A stretch of 64,000 bases of DNA from Ramlibacter tataouinensis (GCA_002427815.1 DIZF01000016.1:80334-144333); one strand, 5' to 3'; shown: positions 8,659-18,773, counted from the first letter of the stretch. Program-made: numbers and translations. The notes: generated by a model from the sequence alone, not told the origin.

Positions 8659-8728
8659 AGGAAGGGATTTCGCCGCCAACGCGGCGTTGTCCCTGCACTC
8701 GTTTTCGTCCTGAAAGGTAGCCCTGAGC

Positions 8729-9541
8729 ATGGCGACTTCCCCTCTTCCCACCTACTTCATTTCGCATGGCGGCGGCCCCTGGCCGTGGATGAAGGACCAG
8801 ACGAACAGCGCCTACGACCGGCTCGAAGCCGCCTTGCAGCAGATGCCGCGCGACCTGGGCAGCACGCCGAAAGCCGTGCTGGTCGTTTCCGGCCACTGGG
8901 AGGAGAGCGACTTCACGGTGATGGCGACGGCCCGGCCACCGATGATCTACGACTATTCCGGGTTTCCCGAGCACACCTACCGGATTCGGTACGCAGCTCC
9001 CGGCTCGCCGCAGACGGCTGAGCGGGTACGGCAGCTGATTGCGGCGGCGGGCTTGCCGGTTCGCGTCGACAGCGAGCGCGGGTTCGATCACGGAACCTTT
9101 TCGCCACTGGCGGTGATTTATCCGAAAGCCGATGTCCCGATTCTTCAGCTGTCGTTGAAGCGGGGCTATGACGCCAAGGACCATCTCGCGGTCGGCCAGG
9201 CGCTGGCCCCCTTGCGCGACGAAGGTGTGCTCATCGTCGGCAGCGGCCTCAGCTATCACAACCTGCGCCAATTCGGGCCTTCGGCGAAGCAGGCCTCCAC
9301 GGCGTTCGACCAATGGCTCGACCAGACCTTGGTCCAGGCCGGTCCGGACGAACGCAGGGCCCGTCTGATCGCGTGGGAGGCGGCGCCGTCAGCTCGCGGC
9401 GCTCATCCGCGCGAGGATCACCTGTTGCCCTTGATGGTGGCGGTCGGCGCCGCCGGCAACGATCCGGCCACCCGCGTCTATCACGAGGACGCTTTCATGG
9501 GCGGTGTCGCGGTGTCGAGCTACCGGTTCGGCAGCACCTGA
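8729..9541 (+). CDS. Class III extradiol ring-cleavage dioxygenase family protein (YgiD/DODA type)
   Basis: This 270-residue cytoplasmic metalloprotein belongs to the LigB superfamily of 4,5-DOPA-extradiol-dioxygenase-like enzymes. Metal-ligand blocks are SHGGGPWPWM near residue 12, VVSGHWEE near 51, DHGTFSPL near 115, and GSGLSYHNLRQFG near 172. YgiD-type proteins cleave or bind catecholic substrates, but the physiological substrate is mostly unknown. It follows wrbA on the same strand, an association that fits quinone/catechol handling. Confidence 0.9.
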   Translation: MATSPLPTYFISHGGGPWPWMKDQTNSAYDRLEAALQQMPRDLGSTPKAVLVVSGHWEESDFTVMATARPPMIYDYSGFPEHTYRIRYAAPGSPQTAERVRQLIAAAGLPVRVDSERGFDHGTFSPLAVIYPKADVPILQLSLKRGYDAKDHLAVGQALAPLRDEGVLIVGSGLSYHNLRQFGPSAKQASTAFDQWLDQTLVQAGPDERRARLIAWEAAPSARGAHPREDHLLPLMVAVGAAGNDPATRVYHEDAFMGGVAVSSYRFGST

Positions 9542-9617
9542 CGACCAGCGATCCACGGTGACGGCCGGCCTGAGTTCTGATCGGGTGGCGCCAATGGACA
9601 AGGAGCCGCTGGACGGC

Positions 9618-10313
9618 TCAGACGACTGTTCCAAACAGCGCCCCGACACCGGCGGTCAAGCCCATGGCCAGGGCCCCCCAGAACGTGACGCGCCAGGCCC
9701 CGACCATCAGGGGCGCACCACCGGCGCGGGCTGCCACCCCACCCAGAAGCGCCAGGAACGCCAATGAGGTCACCGAGACGAGTGCAATCAGGTTCGCCTG
9801 CGGCGTCAATGCCGTCACCAGGAGCGGCATCGTTGCTCCCACTGCGAAGCTGGCAGCCGATGCAAGGGCCGCCTGAATCGGACGGGCAGCCAGAGCCTCG
9901 GAGATCCCCAGTTCGTCGCGAGCATGCGCGCCGAGCGCGTCATGCGCCGTGAGCTGGTCGGCGACCTGCTTCGCCAGCGCCGGGTCGAGGCCCCGGCCGA
10001 CGTAGATCGCGGTCAGTTCCCTGCGCTCGGCGGGACCATCTGCCCTGAGTTCCTGCCGCTCGCGCGCCAGATCCGCCTGCTCGGTGTCAGCCTGCGAGTG
10101 GACGGACACATACTCGCCGGCGGCCATCGACATTGCCCCCGCGACCAGGCCGGCAACCCCCGCGACCATGACGCTGCTGTGGGTCCCATTGGCAGCCGCG
10201 ACACCCAGAATCAGGCTGGCCGTCGAAACGATCCCGTCATTCGCGCCCAGCACCGCAGCGCGAAGCCAGCCGATGCGTTCTGTGCGATGTCGTTCGGTGT
10301 GGCGTAGCGGCAT
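9618..10313 (-). CDS. VIT/CCC1 family membrane transporter
   Basis: This 231-residue protein resembles vacuolar iron transporter (VIT1/CCC1) family members. The N-terminus has RIGWLRAAVLGANDGIVSTA and LILGVAAANG, diagnostic of the family. A Met/Glu-rich cytoplasmic part follows (GAMSMAAGEYVSVHSQADTE), then a charged metal-binding-type helix region and C-terminal membrane helices near 150-231. VIT proteins exchange Fe2+/Mn2+ for protons; bacterial members are little studied. It is transcribed convergently with the dioxygenase gene, and no iron-regulator site was recognised. Confidence 0.92.
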   Translation of the reverse strand: MPLRHTERHRTERIGWLRAAVLGANDGIVSTASLILGVAAANGTHSSVMVAGVAGLVAGAMSMAAGEYVSVHSQADTEQADLARERQELRADGPAERRELTAIYVGRGLDPALAKQVADQLTAHDALGAHARDELGISEALAARPIQAALASAASFAVGATMPLLVTALTPQANLIALVSVTSLAFLALLGGVAARAGGAPLMVGAWRVTFWGALAMGLTAGVGALFGTVV

Positions 10314-10381
10314 TTTCGGATCCAGAGTGGTGTGACCGCATTCTGGACCGTCGCCTGCCGCGCGCGAGTCGCGTCAGTTGC

Positions 10382-10834
10382 TCAGCGGTTGCCGCGCGGC
10401 CGCTGCAGCACGGTGTCCAGCGATGCACGACCGGCACCGCTGATCGTCAGCGACAGCGCCACCACCAGCAGCGCGAGGCCGTACTCGTAGCCGTTGTTGG
10501 TCAGGAACAGGCCCTTGCCGATGTGCACGGTCAGGATCGCCATCGCCATGGTGAAGGCCAGCACGGCGGCAGCGGGCCGCACCAGCAGGCCGAGAATCAG
10601 CGCGAGTCCGCCGAAGAACTCTGCGCTGCCAGCCAGCATGGCCATCAGGTAGCCGGGGGTAAGGCCGATCGAGGCCATCCATTGGCCGGTGCCTTCGAGC
10701 CCGTAGCCGCCGAACCAGCCAAAGAGCTTTTGCGCACCATGCGCCGCAAAGATGATGCCGACCGGGACTCGCAGAGCCAATGGGCTCCAGCCGGCGTCGG
10801 TGGCGAAAAGACGGTCGATCAGACGGGTATTCAT
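10382..10834 (-). CDS. DoxX family membrane protein
   Basis: This 150-residue protein has four hydrophobic segments and the DoxX pattern: LALRVPVGIIFAAHGAQKLF at residues 17-36, GTGQWMASIGLTPG, then AGSAEFFGGLALILGLLVRP. The ATG at 10832-10834 follows AGGAGA by 8 bases. Bacterial DoxX proteins are inner-membrane proteins of uncertain function, often linked to redox stress. It is divergent from the LysR gene, a common pair in Burkholderiales, which suggests LysR control of this gene. Confidence 0.92.
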   Translation of the reverse strand: MNTRLIDRLFATDAGWSPLALRVPVGIIFAAHGAQKLFGWFGGYGLEGTGQWMASIGLTPGYLMAMLAGSAEFFGGLALILGLLVRPAAAVLAFTMAMAILTVHIGKGLFLTNNGYEYGLALLVVALSLTISGAGRASLDTVLQRPRGNR

Positions 10835-10970
10835 GAGATTTCTCCTGGGTGGGTTTGGGCTTGCGGCGGGTGCTCTGCAGCACATCTGCGGCATGAACTG
10901 ACTCTAGATATTCGTGACAATGAGATAAAGTCTTTCGGGCGTCATAGACTGTTCTTGAAATCGGGACAAA

Positions 10971-11870
10971 ATGGACAAATTCCAGGAGATGAGGGTGTTC
11001 GCCGCCGTCGTCGATGCGGGCAGCTTCGTCGGCGCCTCCGATGCGCTGGACATGTCCAAACCCGCGGTATCGCGGCATGTCGCGGACCTCGAAACGCGGC
11101 TGGGCGTGCGCCTCCTGCACCGCACCACACGCAAGCTCTCGCTGACCGAGGAGGGCGAAGTCTTCTACGCGCGGTGCACGGAACTGCTGGGCAACATCGA
11201 GGAGGCGGAGGCCGAGATCACCTCCCGCAGCGGCCAGGCCACCGGCCAGCTCAAGGTGAGTGCCCCGGTGTCATTCGGCCTGCTGCACCTGGCGCCGCTG
11301 TGGGCCGAATTCATGGCGCACCACCCCAAGGTCGTGCTGGACGTCACGCTTTCCGACCGCATGGTGGATCTCGTCGAAGAGGGCTTCGACGTCGCGGTGC
11401 GCATCGCCAGGCTGCCGAGCTCTTCCCTGATCAGCCGCAAGCTCTCATCCACACGCATGATCCTGTGTGCATCGCCAACCTACCTGAAGGTGAACGGCAC
11501 GCCGGCACATCCCTCGGAACTGGCAGGCCACACCGTGGTGGCCTACAGCCTGCTCTCGATGGGCGAGGTCTGGGAGTTCGACGGGCCGCAGGGCCATATC
11601 GCCGTGAAGGTGGAGCCCCGCATGCGCACCAACAGCGGCGACACCTGCCGGGCCGTGGCGCTGCGCCATCAGGGCCTGATCATCCAGCCCTCTTTCCTGG
11701 TGGGCGAGGACCTGCGATCGGGCGCACTGGTGGAGGTCATGCCCGAACAGCGCTCCATCGAAATGGGCATCTACGCGATGTACCCGACCCGCAAGCATGT
11801 CCTGCCGAAGGTGAGGCTGCTGATCGACTACCTGGTCGAGGCGTTCAAGGTGAAGCCATGGTCGGATTGA
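10971..11870 (+). CDS. LysR family transcriptional regulator
   Basis: This 299-residue regulator has an N-terminal winged helix-turn-helix (MDKFQEMRVFAAVVDAGSFV, then SKPAVSRHVADLETRLGVRL) and a substrate-binding domain from about residue 90. It resembles the CrgA/DhcR-like subgroup. It lies divergent from doxX with 136 bases between the start codons, so it probably controls doxX and itself. The effector is unknown. Confidence 0.93.
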   Translation: MDKFQEMRVFAAVVDAGSFVGASDALDMSKPAVSRHVADLETRLGVRLLHRTTRKLSLTEEGEVFYARCTELLGNIEEAEAEITSRSGQATGQLKVSAPVSFGLLHLAPLWAEFMAHHPKVVLDVTLSDRMVDLVEEGFDVAVRIARLPSSSLISRKLSSTRMILCASPTYLKVNGTPAHPSELAGHTVVAYSLLSMGEVWEFDGPQGHIAVKVEPRMRTNSGDTCRAVALRHQGLIIQPSFLVGEDLRSGALVEVMPEQRSIEMGIYAMYPTRKHVLPKVRLLIDYLVEAFKVKPWSD

Positions 11871-11962
11871 CGAGCGGGCCGCGGCCGCGACAACCTCCAA
11901 GCCGTTGCCCGATTACGCTTGTGCATCATTGGGCCTGAAGGGCCACACCAAGGAGTCACTCT

Positions 11963-13351
11963 GTGGAATCTGATCACGCATTGCAGAAGCTGCGGCAAGA
12001 GCTGGGGGAGCGCGGTTTTCTGGGCGCTGCCCAGGTCGAAGAGCGCTACCTGATGGACGCGGTGGGTCGGCGCGGCGAGCCGCCGCTGGCCGTGCTGCGT
12101 CCGGCGAACACGCAGCAGGTATCGCGCGCGCTGGCCATCTGCCACGCCGCCGGCATTCCGGTGACGACCCAGGGCGGCCGGACCGGGCTGGTGCTGGGCC
12201 AGTTGCCGCAGTCCGGAGAAATCGTGCTGTCGATGGAACGCATGGCGGCGATCGAGGCTATCGATGCCGACAGCGCGATGGCCACCGTCCAGGCCGGCGT
12301 GGTACTGCAGGCGTTGCAGGAAAAGCTCGATGCGCTCGGGCTGGTGTTCCCGCTCGACCTGGGTGCACGGGGCAGTTGCACCATCGGCGGCAACATCTCG
12401 ACCAATGCCGGCGGCAATCGCGTCATCCGCTACGGCATGACACGCGAACTCGTCGTCGGCCTGGAGGTGGTGCTGGCCGATGGCACCGTGCTGGATGGCC
12501 TGAAGCCCCACATCAAGAACAACACCGGCCCCGACCTGAAGCATCTTTTCATCGGCAGTGAAGGCATCCTGGGTGTCGTCACCCGCGCCGTCCTGCGCCT
12601 GGCGCCCAAGCCGGACGAGCGGACGGTGGCGCTGTGCGCGGCCGGCGGATTTGCCCAGGTGCGGGCCTTGCTGCGGCACGCCAGGACCCGGCTCGGCGGC
12701 GAATTGACGGCCTTCGAGGTGATGTGGGATTCGTACTATTCCCGCGCCGCCGGCATCACGGGCCAGTCACCGATCGCACCGGGCCACCCCTTCTATGTGC
12801 TGATCGAAGCTTCAGGCGCCTACGCCTCTGTCGCCGCCAACCTGGAAGCCACTTTGCACGCGGCAATCGAGGAGGGCATCGTCGTCGATGCCGTGCTCGC
12901 GAAGTCGGGGGCCGAGAACGCGCGGCTGTGGGAGCTGCGGGACCGCTCGGTCGAGGTGTCGCGCCTGCTGGGCCCGGTCGTGTCCTTCGACGTCAGCCTG
13001 CGCATCGCGGACATGGAAGCTTTTGTGGCCAAACTGCACACGCTCGCTCATGGCATAGCTGCCAATTGCGACGTGATCGTCTACGGGCATCTGGGCGACG
13101 GCAACCTGCACCTGTCGGTGCGCGTTCCGCCCGAGCGGCCCGAAACCTACGACATCATCCAGCGATCCGTGTATGAACTGGTGGGCGAGTACGGTGGATC
13201 CATTTCCGCCGAGCACGGCGTCGGCGTGTCGAAACGCGAGTTCCTGCCGCATTCGCGAACCGCCCAGGAAATCGCGTGGATGGGTCACTTGAAGGACACC
13301 TTCGATCCCAAGCACATCCTGAACCGGGGCCGGGTGCTGCCAGGCCTCTAG
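11963..13351 (+). CDS. FAD-linked 2-hydroxyacid dehydrogenase/oxidase (GlcD/D2HGDH family)
   Basis: This 462-residue flavoprotein has an FAD-binding type-4 domain (residues about 35-215, with TTQGGRTGLVLG and GSCTIGGNISTNAGG) and the FAD-linked oxidase C-terminal domain (VYGHLGDGNLHLSV near 375 and SAEHGVGVSKREFL near 415). Those His and Glu residues are the metal/substrate site of D-2-hydroxyglutarate and D-lactate dehydrogenases. The start is GTG at 11963 with AAGGAG 7 bases upstream. Substrate is uncertain: D-lactate, glycolate and D-2-hydroxyglutarate are all possible. It follows the LysR gene by 92 bases but may be independently transcribed. Confidence 0.9.
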   Translation: MESDHALQKLRQELGERGFLGAAQVEERYLMDAVGRRGEPPLAVLRPANTQQVSRALAICHAAGIPVTTQGGRTGLVLGQLPQSGEIVLSMERMAAIEAIDADSAMATVQAGVVLQALQEKLDALGLVFPLDLGARGSCTIGGNISTNAGGNRVIRYGMTRELVVGLEVVLADGTVLDGLKPHIKNNTGPDLKHLFIGSEGILGVVTRAVLRLAPKPDERTVALCAAGGFAQVRALLRHARTRLGGELTAFEVMWDSYYSRAAGITGQSPIAPGHPFYVLIEASGAYASVAANLEATLHAAIEEGIVVDAVLAKSGAENARLWELRDRSVEVSRLLGPVVSFDVSLRIADMEAFVAKLHTLAHGIAANCDVIVYGHLGDGNLHLSVRVPPERPETYDIIQRSVYELVGEYGGSISAEHGVGVSKREFLPHSRTAQEIAWMGHLKDTFDPKHILNRGRVLPGL

Positions 13352-13411
13352 GCGGCTGAAGACGAGGCCAGGCTCCGCTCCAGTTCCCGCATGGGGGCCG
13401 CACATGGCGCG

Positions 13412-15217
13412 TCAGAGCCGGATCACGCGGGGATGGCCCGCCTCGTAGAGTGCGGCCGCCTCGGCGGCCCGATTTTCCAGGACGGCGCGCTGGTTGATGT
13501 AGCCCTTGTCGGTGATCTCACCCGTGTCGGCGCTGGGCGGATCTTGCTGGATCAACGCGAGCACCGGGCATTGGGACGAGCCGCCGCCCTCTGCCTCCAG
13601 CCGCCGCATGGCTTGGAGGACATGCGTTCGCAGGGCACCTTCGGGCAAGCCTTTTGCCTGCGGCGTGGGAAACACCAGCAAGCCCATCTCCGAGCGATCG
13701 TGGCCGGCGATCACGACATCGGCCACGTGCGGCGCCATCGCGCTGACGATGCGCGGCCTGAGAGTCCCCACGCTGACCCAGGTACCGCTGGAGAGCTTGA
13801 AGTCTTCCGCCACCCGCCCGTCGAAGGTGACGCCCATGGCAGGATCCGCTGCGTTCACCAGCTTGCCGGCGTCGCCGATCCGGTAGAAGCCTTCGTCATC
13901 GAACGCCGCGGCGGTCAACTCTTCCTGATCGAGATAGCCGGGGAAGACGTTCGGGCCCTTCACGCGCATCTCGAGCTTGTTGCCGTTGGGCACGAACTTC
14001 AGTTCGCCGCCCGGCAGTGGCAGACCGAGGCATCCTGCCTGTTCGATCCGCCAATGCACGGACGTCACGGCCGGTGCCGTTTCGGTGGCGCCCCAGGCGG
14101 AGGTAAACCACACGGGCCGTTCCCTAACCTTCCTGACCACGGCCTCGAGCCGAACCCAGAGACTTTGCGGCAGCGCCGCGGCGGCGTAGAAGATGCCCTC
14201 CATGTTCTGGAAGACCTGCCTGGCGGCCTCCTCGTCCTGCTCCAGGAACGGCAGCAGCATGTCGAAGCCGCGCGGCACGTTGAAATAGAAGTTGGGCTTG
14301 ACCTCGCGCAGGTTGCGCAGGCTGTGCTCGACGAGGCCCGGCGCCGGCCGCCCCTCGTCGACATACATCGTCCCGCCGTGCGAGAGCACCATGTTGAAGT
14401 TGTGGTTCCCGCCGAAGGTGTGGCTCCAGGGCAGCCAATCCACCAGCACCAGCGGATGGCGCAGCAGGAAGGGCCAGACCTGGGAAATCTGCTGCTGGTT
14501 CGCGCACAGCATGCGATGGGTATTGATGACGACTTTCGGGAAGCCGGTGGAACCGCTGGTCAGCAGATATTTCGCGTGGTGGCTGGGACGGATCGCGGCA
14601 AACGCGTCCATCACGGCGGACGTTTCATTCGCCGCCTCGAGCAGGGCGAATGCCTGCGATCCCCGGTGTTCGTCCGCATTCGCGCCGAAGAAGATCGGGG
14701 CCTTGTTGCCCCAGGCCGCCAGGGGCGCGCCATAGACGCGGGCGTCCGACGCATAGACCAATGCGGGCGAAAGCATGTAGAGGATGCCCGAGATCTTCGA
14801 ATAGTCCTTGGTCAGCCGGCAATAGGCGCTTGACACCATGCACCAGGGCCGGCCCACGTGCATGGCGGCCAGCCCCAGCAAGGCGGCTTCGATCGAATTG
14901 TCCGAGAGGATGACCACCGGCTTGCCCGCGGGAAGCCGGGCGTCGATCAGCCCCTGCGCGATCCGGCCGATCCGATCGCGCGCCTGCCGGTAGGTGACCT
15001 TGCGCCATTGCCCGTCGCCGTCGCGCTCCCCCAGGAAAAGGCCGTCGGGCTTGGTCGCCGCCCAGTGTTCCAGCCAGTCGCCGATGCACCGGGCAAACGG
15101 CTGCAGGGGTTCGGGGTGACGCAGCACGAAGCTGCCGTCGGAGCGGGACTCCATCGCCACGCGCGCGGGCGCCAGCGCCTGATTGTCCTGAAACGGAAAG
15201 TGATTCACAGCAAGCAT
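13412..15217 (-). CDS. fcs: Feruloyl-CoA synthase-like acyl-CoA ligase
   Basis: This 601-residue member of the AMP-forming acyl-CoA synthetase family most resembles bacterial feruloyl-CoA synthases. Motifs are the P-loop LLTSGSTGFPK near residue 265, SAWGATETAPAV near 390, YRIGDAGK near 455, and the catalytic lysine in GEITDKGYINQ near 575. Such enzymes activate ferulate, p-coumarate or caffeate for side-chain removal. No enoyl-CoA hydratase/aldolase (ech) is adjacent, so the substrate assignment is tentative. The ATG at 15215-15217 is preferred over one 15 codons upstream; neither has a strong ribosome binding site. It is divergent from the FUSC transporter gene. Confidence 0.82.
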   Translation of the reverse strand: MLAVNHFPFQDNQALAPARVAMESRSDGSFVLRHPEPLQPFARCIGDWLEHWAATKPDGLFLGERDGDGQWRKVTYRQARDRIGRIAQGLIDARLPAGKPVVILSDNSIEAALLGLAAMHVGRPWCMVSSAYCRLTKDYSKISGILYMLSPALVYASDARVYGAPLAAWGNKAPIFFGANADEHRGSQAFALLEAANETSAVMDAFAAIRPSHHAKYLLTSGSTGFPKVVINTHRMLCANQQQISQVWPFLLRHPLVLVDWLPWSHTFGGNHNFNMVLSHGGTMYVDEGRPAPGLVEHSLRNLREVKPNFYFNVPRGFDMLLPFLEQDEEAARQVFQNMEGIFYAAAALPQSLWVRLEAVVRKVRERPVWFTSAWGATETAPAVTSVHWRIEQAGCLGLPLPGGELKFVPNGNKLEMRVKGPNVFPGYLDQEELTAAAFDDEGFYRIGDAGKLVNAADPAMGVTFDGRVAEDFKLSSGTWVSVGTLRPRIVSAMAPHVADVVIAGHDRSEMGLLVFPTPQAKGLPEGALRTHVLQAMRRLEAEGGGSSQCPVLALIQQDPPSADTGEITDKGYINQRAVLENRAAEAAALYEAGHPRVIRL

Positions 15218-15423
15218 CCGTGAAAATGAAAGTGCAAAAGGGCCGCGCTGACCCGGGGCCACCGGCGCCGCGTGTGCAGCCTTTAGGGGCTATTCGTAGC
15301 ATACGCCGCTTGCTATTTCGCCACAAACGCGGCAACCTGCTTCTTCAGAACCAGGCTGCTGGCCCGCTCCATGGATGCCGCAGCCCGCCAGCCGACAATA
15401 TCGCCTGGCCACCCCACCCGACC

Positions 15424-17631
15424 ATGCAGCCTCCTCGCCCCCTGGAACGCCGAATGCGCGCTGCGCTGCGTGTCGCGCTGAGCCACTACGTGGTCAACGG
15501 CATCTCGGCCGCGCTGGGCCTGCTGCTGATCTCGGGCGGTGTGCGCCTGTTCTCGGGCGCCTTCGCCGCCTCGGTCGCTTCGGTCGGCGTCATCGTCTGC
15601 ATTCCGCCCGATCAGGCAGCGCCCCGGCGCGGCAAGTTCTGGCATCTGCTGCCGGCCGCGCTGTTCGGCCTGCCCCTGTTCCTCGGCGTGCAGGCGATCC
15701 ACTCGGACCCCGTCGCCCTGGGCCTGCTGCTGGTGCCGGCGACGTTCATCGCGTTTCTCGCAGGGGCCTGGGGCAAGCGCGGCCTGCCCATCGCCGTGTC
15801 GATCATGTTCGCGATGATCCTGTCGATGGCCGTGCCCCAACGTGCCGGGATCGCCACGCAGGTGAGCACCGGGATGCACTTCGCACTCGGGGCCGGCCTG
15901 TACCTGATCTGGTCGACGCTCGCCAACGCCGCGCTCAATGCGCGCTATCGCACGCTTTTGCTCGCCGACACGCTGTTGTCGCTGGTGGCCCTGGTCCGCA
16001 CGCAGGCGAGCCAGTTCGTGCCGGCGAACGAGGAACCGGGCGAGCGCGCGCCGCTCATCGGTCAACTGCTGCGCCAGCAGGCGGCGCTGGCCGACCAGCT
16101 GCAAGCCGCGCGCGACATCCTGCTCGAGTCGCCGCGCACGGCGCGCCGTCTGCAACTGGCCGGCATGCTGCTTCTGGTGCTGGAAATGCGCGACCACCTG
16201 CTGGCCTGCGAACTCGATCTCGACACGCTGAAGGCGCACCCCGGCCACGCCCCTGCATTGGCCGCGCTACGCGACTTGCTGGTGGAGCTTGCCGGGGAAC
16301 TCGAACGCCTGGCCGATGCGCTGCTGCTGCGCCGCCGGCCCCAACCCTTCGAGGACCGCCGGCCGCTGCTGGCAATCCGGCCATCGGGCGAGGAAACGCC
16401 ATCGGCGGGTGACAGTGACAGCGAGCCGTCGTCTGCGGCGCTGACGCGCAGTCTGACCAACCGGGTGCTTCATATCAACGACGAGACAGCGCGCCTCGTC
16501 GCGCTCGCACGCGCGGAGGCCGAGCCCGACCTGGCCGTGGTGCGCACCGCCTGGCAGATGTTCGTGAGCCCCACCACCTGGTCGTGGCAACCGTTTGCCG
16601 CCGTGTGGCGCTGGGACGCCCCACCGCTGCGCCACGCCATTCGCGCGGCGCTGGCCATCGGCAGCGCCTACGCCCTCGCGTTCGCGCTGCCCTGGGGCGC
16701 CCACGACTACTGGATCCTGCTCACAATCGTCGTGGTGTTGCGTGGCAGCCTGGCCCAGACCCTGGAGCGGCGCAACAGCCGCGTCGCCGGTACGCTGCTG
16801 GGTTGCCTGCTGGCCGCGGCGCTGCTGTGGGGGCATGTGCCGCCATGGATGCTGCTGCTGACCGTGACGCTGGCGCAGGGCGTGGCCCACGCCTTCGCCA
16901 TCAAGAAGTATCTGGTGACGGCCGTCGCGGCCACGGTGCTCGGCCTGCTGCAAGCGCATCTGCTCAACGCCGGCACGAGCCCCGCCTTCGACGTGGTCGA
17001 GCGCATGGCCGACACGCTGATCGGCGTCGCCATCGCCTGGGTTTTCAGCTTCGTTCTGCCCTCGTGGGAGCGCAGCCAGATCCCGGGCCTGGTGGCCCGG
17101 ACGCTGTCGGCGCAGGCCCGCCATGCCCGCGTGGCACTGGGCCTGGGCCAACTGAAGGCGGTCGACAACGAGCCCGAGCTGGCCTGGCGGCTCGAACGCC
17201 GAGAGGCTTACGACAGCCTCTCCGCGCTGGTGCAGGCCACTCAGCGATCGCTTTCGGAACCGCGCGCCGTGCGCCCGCCGCTGGCGCCGCTGGGCCGGCT
17301 GCTGGCGCACAGCTACCAGTTACTGGCGCAGCTCACGGCCGTCAAGACAATGCTGCTGTTGCGTCGCGGACAACTCGATCCCGAGCACATTCGCGAGCCC
17401 CTGCTGCACGCTGCGAAGACCATAGCGGCCACGCTGGTCGCCACACCCGGGGCCCCTGCTGCCGCCCGGCCGTCGGAGATGGCCTGGCAGAGCCCGACAT
17501 GGCCCGAACCGGTTCCCGACGACCTCACCCCCTGGGCGCTGCGCCGTCTCGACCTGGCCGTGGGTGTGGCCGTGAGCTTGCGCCAGGATGCCGATGAAGT
17601 CGTCCGGGCTTTGGCAGCGCCGCCGCCCTGA
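15424..17631 (+). CDS. FUSC family inner-membrane protein (aromatic acid efflux type)
   Basis: This 735-residue membrane protein has the layout of FUSC/YccS/AaeB proteins: an N-terminal block of membrane helices (about residues 20-165), a soluble helical region (170-395), a second membrane block (about 405-545, with GAHDYWILLTIVVVLRGSL) and a soluble C-terminus. FUSC proteins export fusaric acid and hydroxybenzoic acids. The ATG at 15424 is chosen because the 68 upstream codons have no family resemblance. Placement divergent to a feruloyl-CoA synthase suggests aromatic-acid efflux, but this is inference; no periplasmic adaptor (AaeA type) is nearby. Confidence 0.88.
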   Translation: MQPPRPLERRMRAALRVALSHYVVNGISAALGLLLISGGVRLFSGAFAASVASVGVIVCIPPDQAAPRRGKFWHLLPAALFGLPLFLGVQAIHSDPVALGLLLVPATFIAFLAGAWGKRGLPIAVSIMFAMILSMAVPQRAGIATQVSTGMHFALGAGLYLIWSTLANAALNARYRTLLLADTLLSLVALVRTQASQFVPANEEPGERAPLIGQLLRQQAALADQLQAARDILLESPRTARRLQLAGMLLLVLEMRDHLLACELDLDTLKAHPGHAPALAALRDLLVELAGELERLADALLLRRRPQPFEDRRPLLAIRPSGEETPSAGDSDSEPSSAALTRSLTNRVLHINDETARLVALARAEAEPDLAVVRTAWQMFVSPTTWSWQPFAAVWRWDAPPLRHAIRAALAIGSAYALAFALPWGAHDYWILLTIVVVLRGSLAQTLERRNSRVAGTLLGCLLAAALLWGHVPPWMLLLTVTLAQGVAHAFAIKKYLVTAVAATVLGLLQAHLLNAGTSPAFDVVERMADTLIGVAIAWVFSFVLPSWERSQIPGLVARTLSAQARHARVALGLGQLKAVDNEPELAWRLERREAYDSLSALVQATQRSLSEPRAVRPPLAPLGRLLAHSYQLLAQLTAVKTMLLLRRGQLDPEHIREPLLHAAKTIAATLVATPGAPAAARPSEMAWQSPTWPEPVPDDLTPWALRRLDLAVGVAVSLRQDADEVVRALAAPPP

Positions 17632-17661
17632 CCGGTCGCGAGCGCTGCCTCGAAGCCGTCT

Positions 17662-18510
17662 TCAGCTGTCCCAGCCCCCGCCGCCCAGGTCGGCCGATCC
17701 GCCATCATCCCAGCCACCACCGTCGGTGATGCCGAAGTTGTCCCCGCCCATCTGCTGATTTTCGTCGAGCCGGAAAACCTGATTGCCACCGCCGGCCGGC
17801 ATTCCCTGCGCGTGATCGGAGCCAAACAGCCGGCGCCCAATTGTCTCGGCCGCCACGACACCGGCACCCACTGCCAGTCCTGTGGCCAGTCCGCCCATGA
17901 GATTGCTGCCCATGCCAGGGGTCGCTTGACCGTATCCAGGCTGGCCATAGGGCGCGGTGGGCGCGCCGGGCACAGCGCCCGGCTGCGGACCTTGCCCGGG
18001 CGGGTAGTAGGCTGCCGATGACATGGCACCCGCTGCGGGCCGCCGCTGCCTCATGAACACGAACAGCACCGCAGCAATGCCGCCGAGCCCCAGCGCCAAG
18101 CCCCAGGGAAATGAGGATACAGGTGACGATACGGGCGCTGCGTCGGCGGTCCGGGAGCCCAATTCGCGCGCCACCGGCGCGGGCGTCGAAAGCTCACTGC
18201 GCAACGCTTGCACAGCGGCGGGCTTTACGAATGGCAGGCCGGGGCTCAGGCTTTCCGCCACGGCCAGTTCCTGCCGGGCCTGGGCGAACAGTTTCTGACG
18301 CGCCAGCAGTTCAGCCTCCACATAGTGCGCCTTTCCGCTCTTGGGGTGGTCTCGCAATACCTGCTTCATCATGTCCTGAGCCTGGCCGATCCGGCCGGCT
18401 TGTGCCGCCTCGTAGACCTGATTCAAGGTCGGATCCGGCTGGGCCATGGCCAGGCCGAAAGCCGCGGCGGCCCCAATGAAAACGAGAATCTTGATAACAC
18501 GAATCAACAT
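17662..18510 (-). CDS. TPR-containing membrane protein with Gly-rich tail
   Basis: This 282-residue protein has a signal peptide or anchor (residues 1-23, ILVFIGAAAAFGLAMA) and a TPR-like helical region (about 28-95). A membrane segment (about 133-150, WGLALGLGGIAAVLFVFMRQ) is followed by a Pro/Gly/Gln/Tyr-rich linker and a Gly-Asp-Trp-rich C-terminus ending GGGGWDS. The ATG at 18508-18510 follows AGGGA. I know similar uncharacterised proteins from Burkholderiales; the TPR part presumably binds protein partners in the periplasm. It is convergent with the FUSC gene. Confidence 0.8.
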   Translation of the reverse strand: MLIRVIKILVFIGAAAAFGLAMAQPDPTLNQVYEAAQAGRIGQAQDMMKQVLRDHPKSGKAHYVEAELLARQKLFAQARQELAVAESLSPGLPFVKPAAVQALRSELSTPAPVARELGSRTADAAPVSSPVSSFPWGLALGLGGIAAVLFVFMRQRRPAAGAMSSAAYYPPGQGPQPGAVPGAPTAPYGQPGYGQATPGMGSNLMGGLATGLAVGAGVVAAETIGRRLFGSDHAQGMPAGGGNQVFRLDENQQMGGDNFGITDGGGWDDGGSADLGGGGWDS

Positions 18511-18773
18511 GGAAATCCCTTGACAGCAGTAATACACCAGGAACGGGGCGGCAGCCCGAATCAGACGGAGAGCGACATCAGCTTGCGGCAAACGGGCTCA
18601 TTTCAAGCGGCCGCCCTGAAACAGCGGACAGCCGCCTATCACACATCACATAGGTCGGGGCATTCAACGGTATAGCCATCGCAAGCACAATGGCCGCGAC
18701 GCCACCCGACGCCACCCGATGCCTCTGATCCTTTGAGGAAAGCTGCGTCAATCGGTTCGCTTTTGAAAGAAGA

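Noticed and set aside
13391..14833. 480-codon plus-strand frame opposite feruloyl-CoA synthase
   Set aside because: No family, and the opposite strand has clear AMP-ligase motifs.
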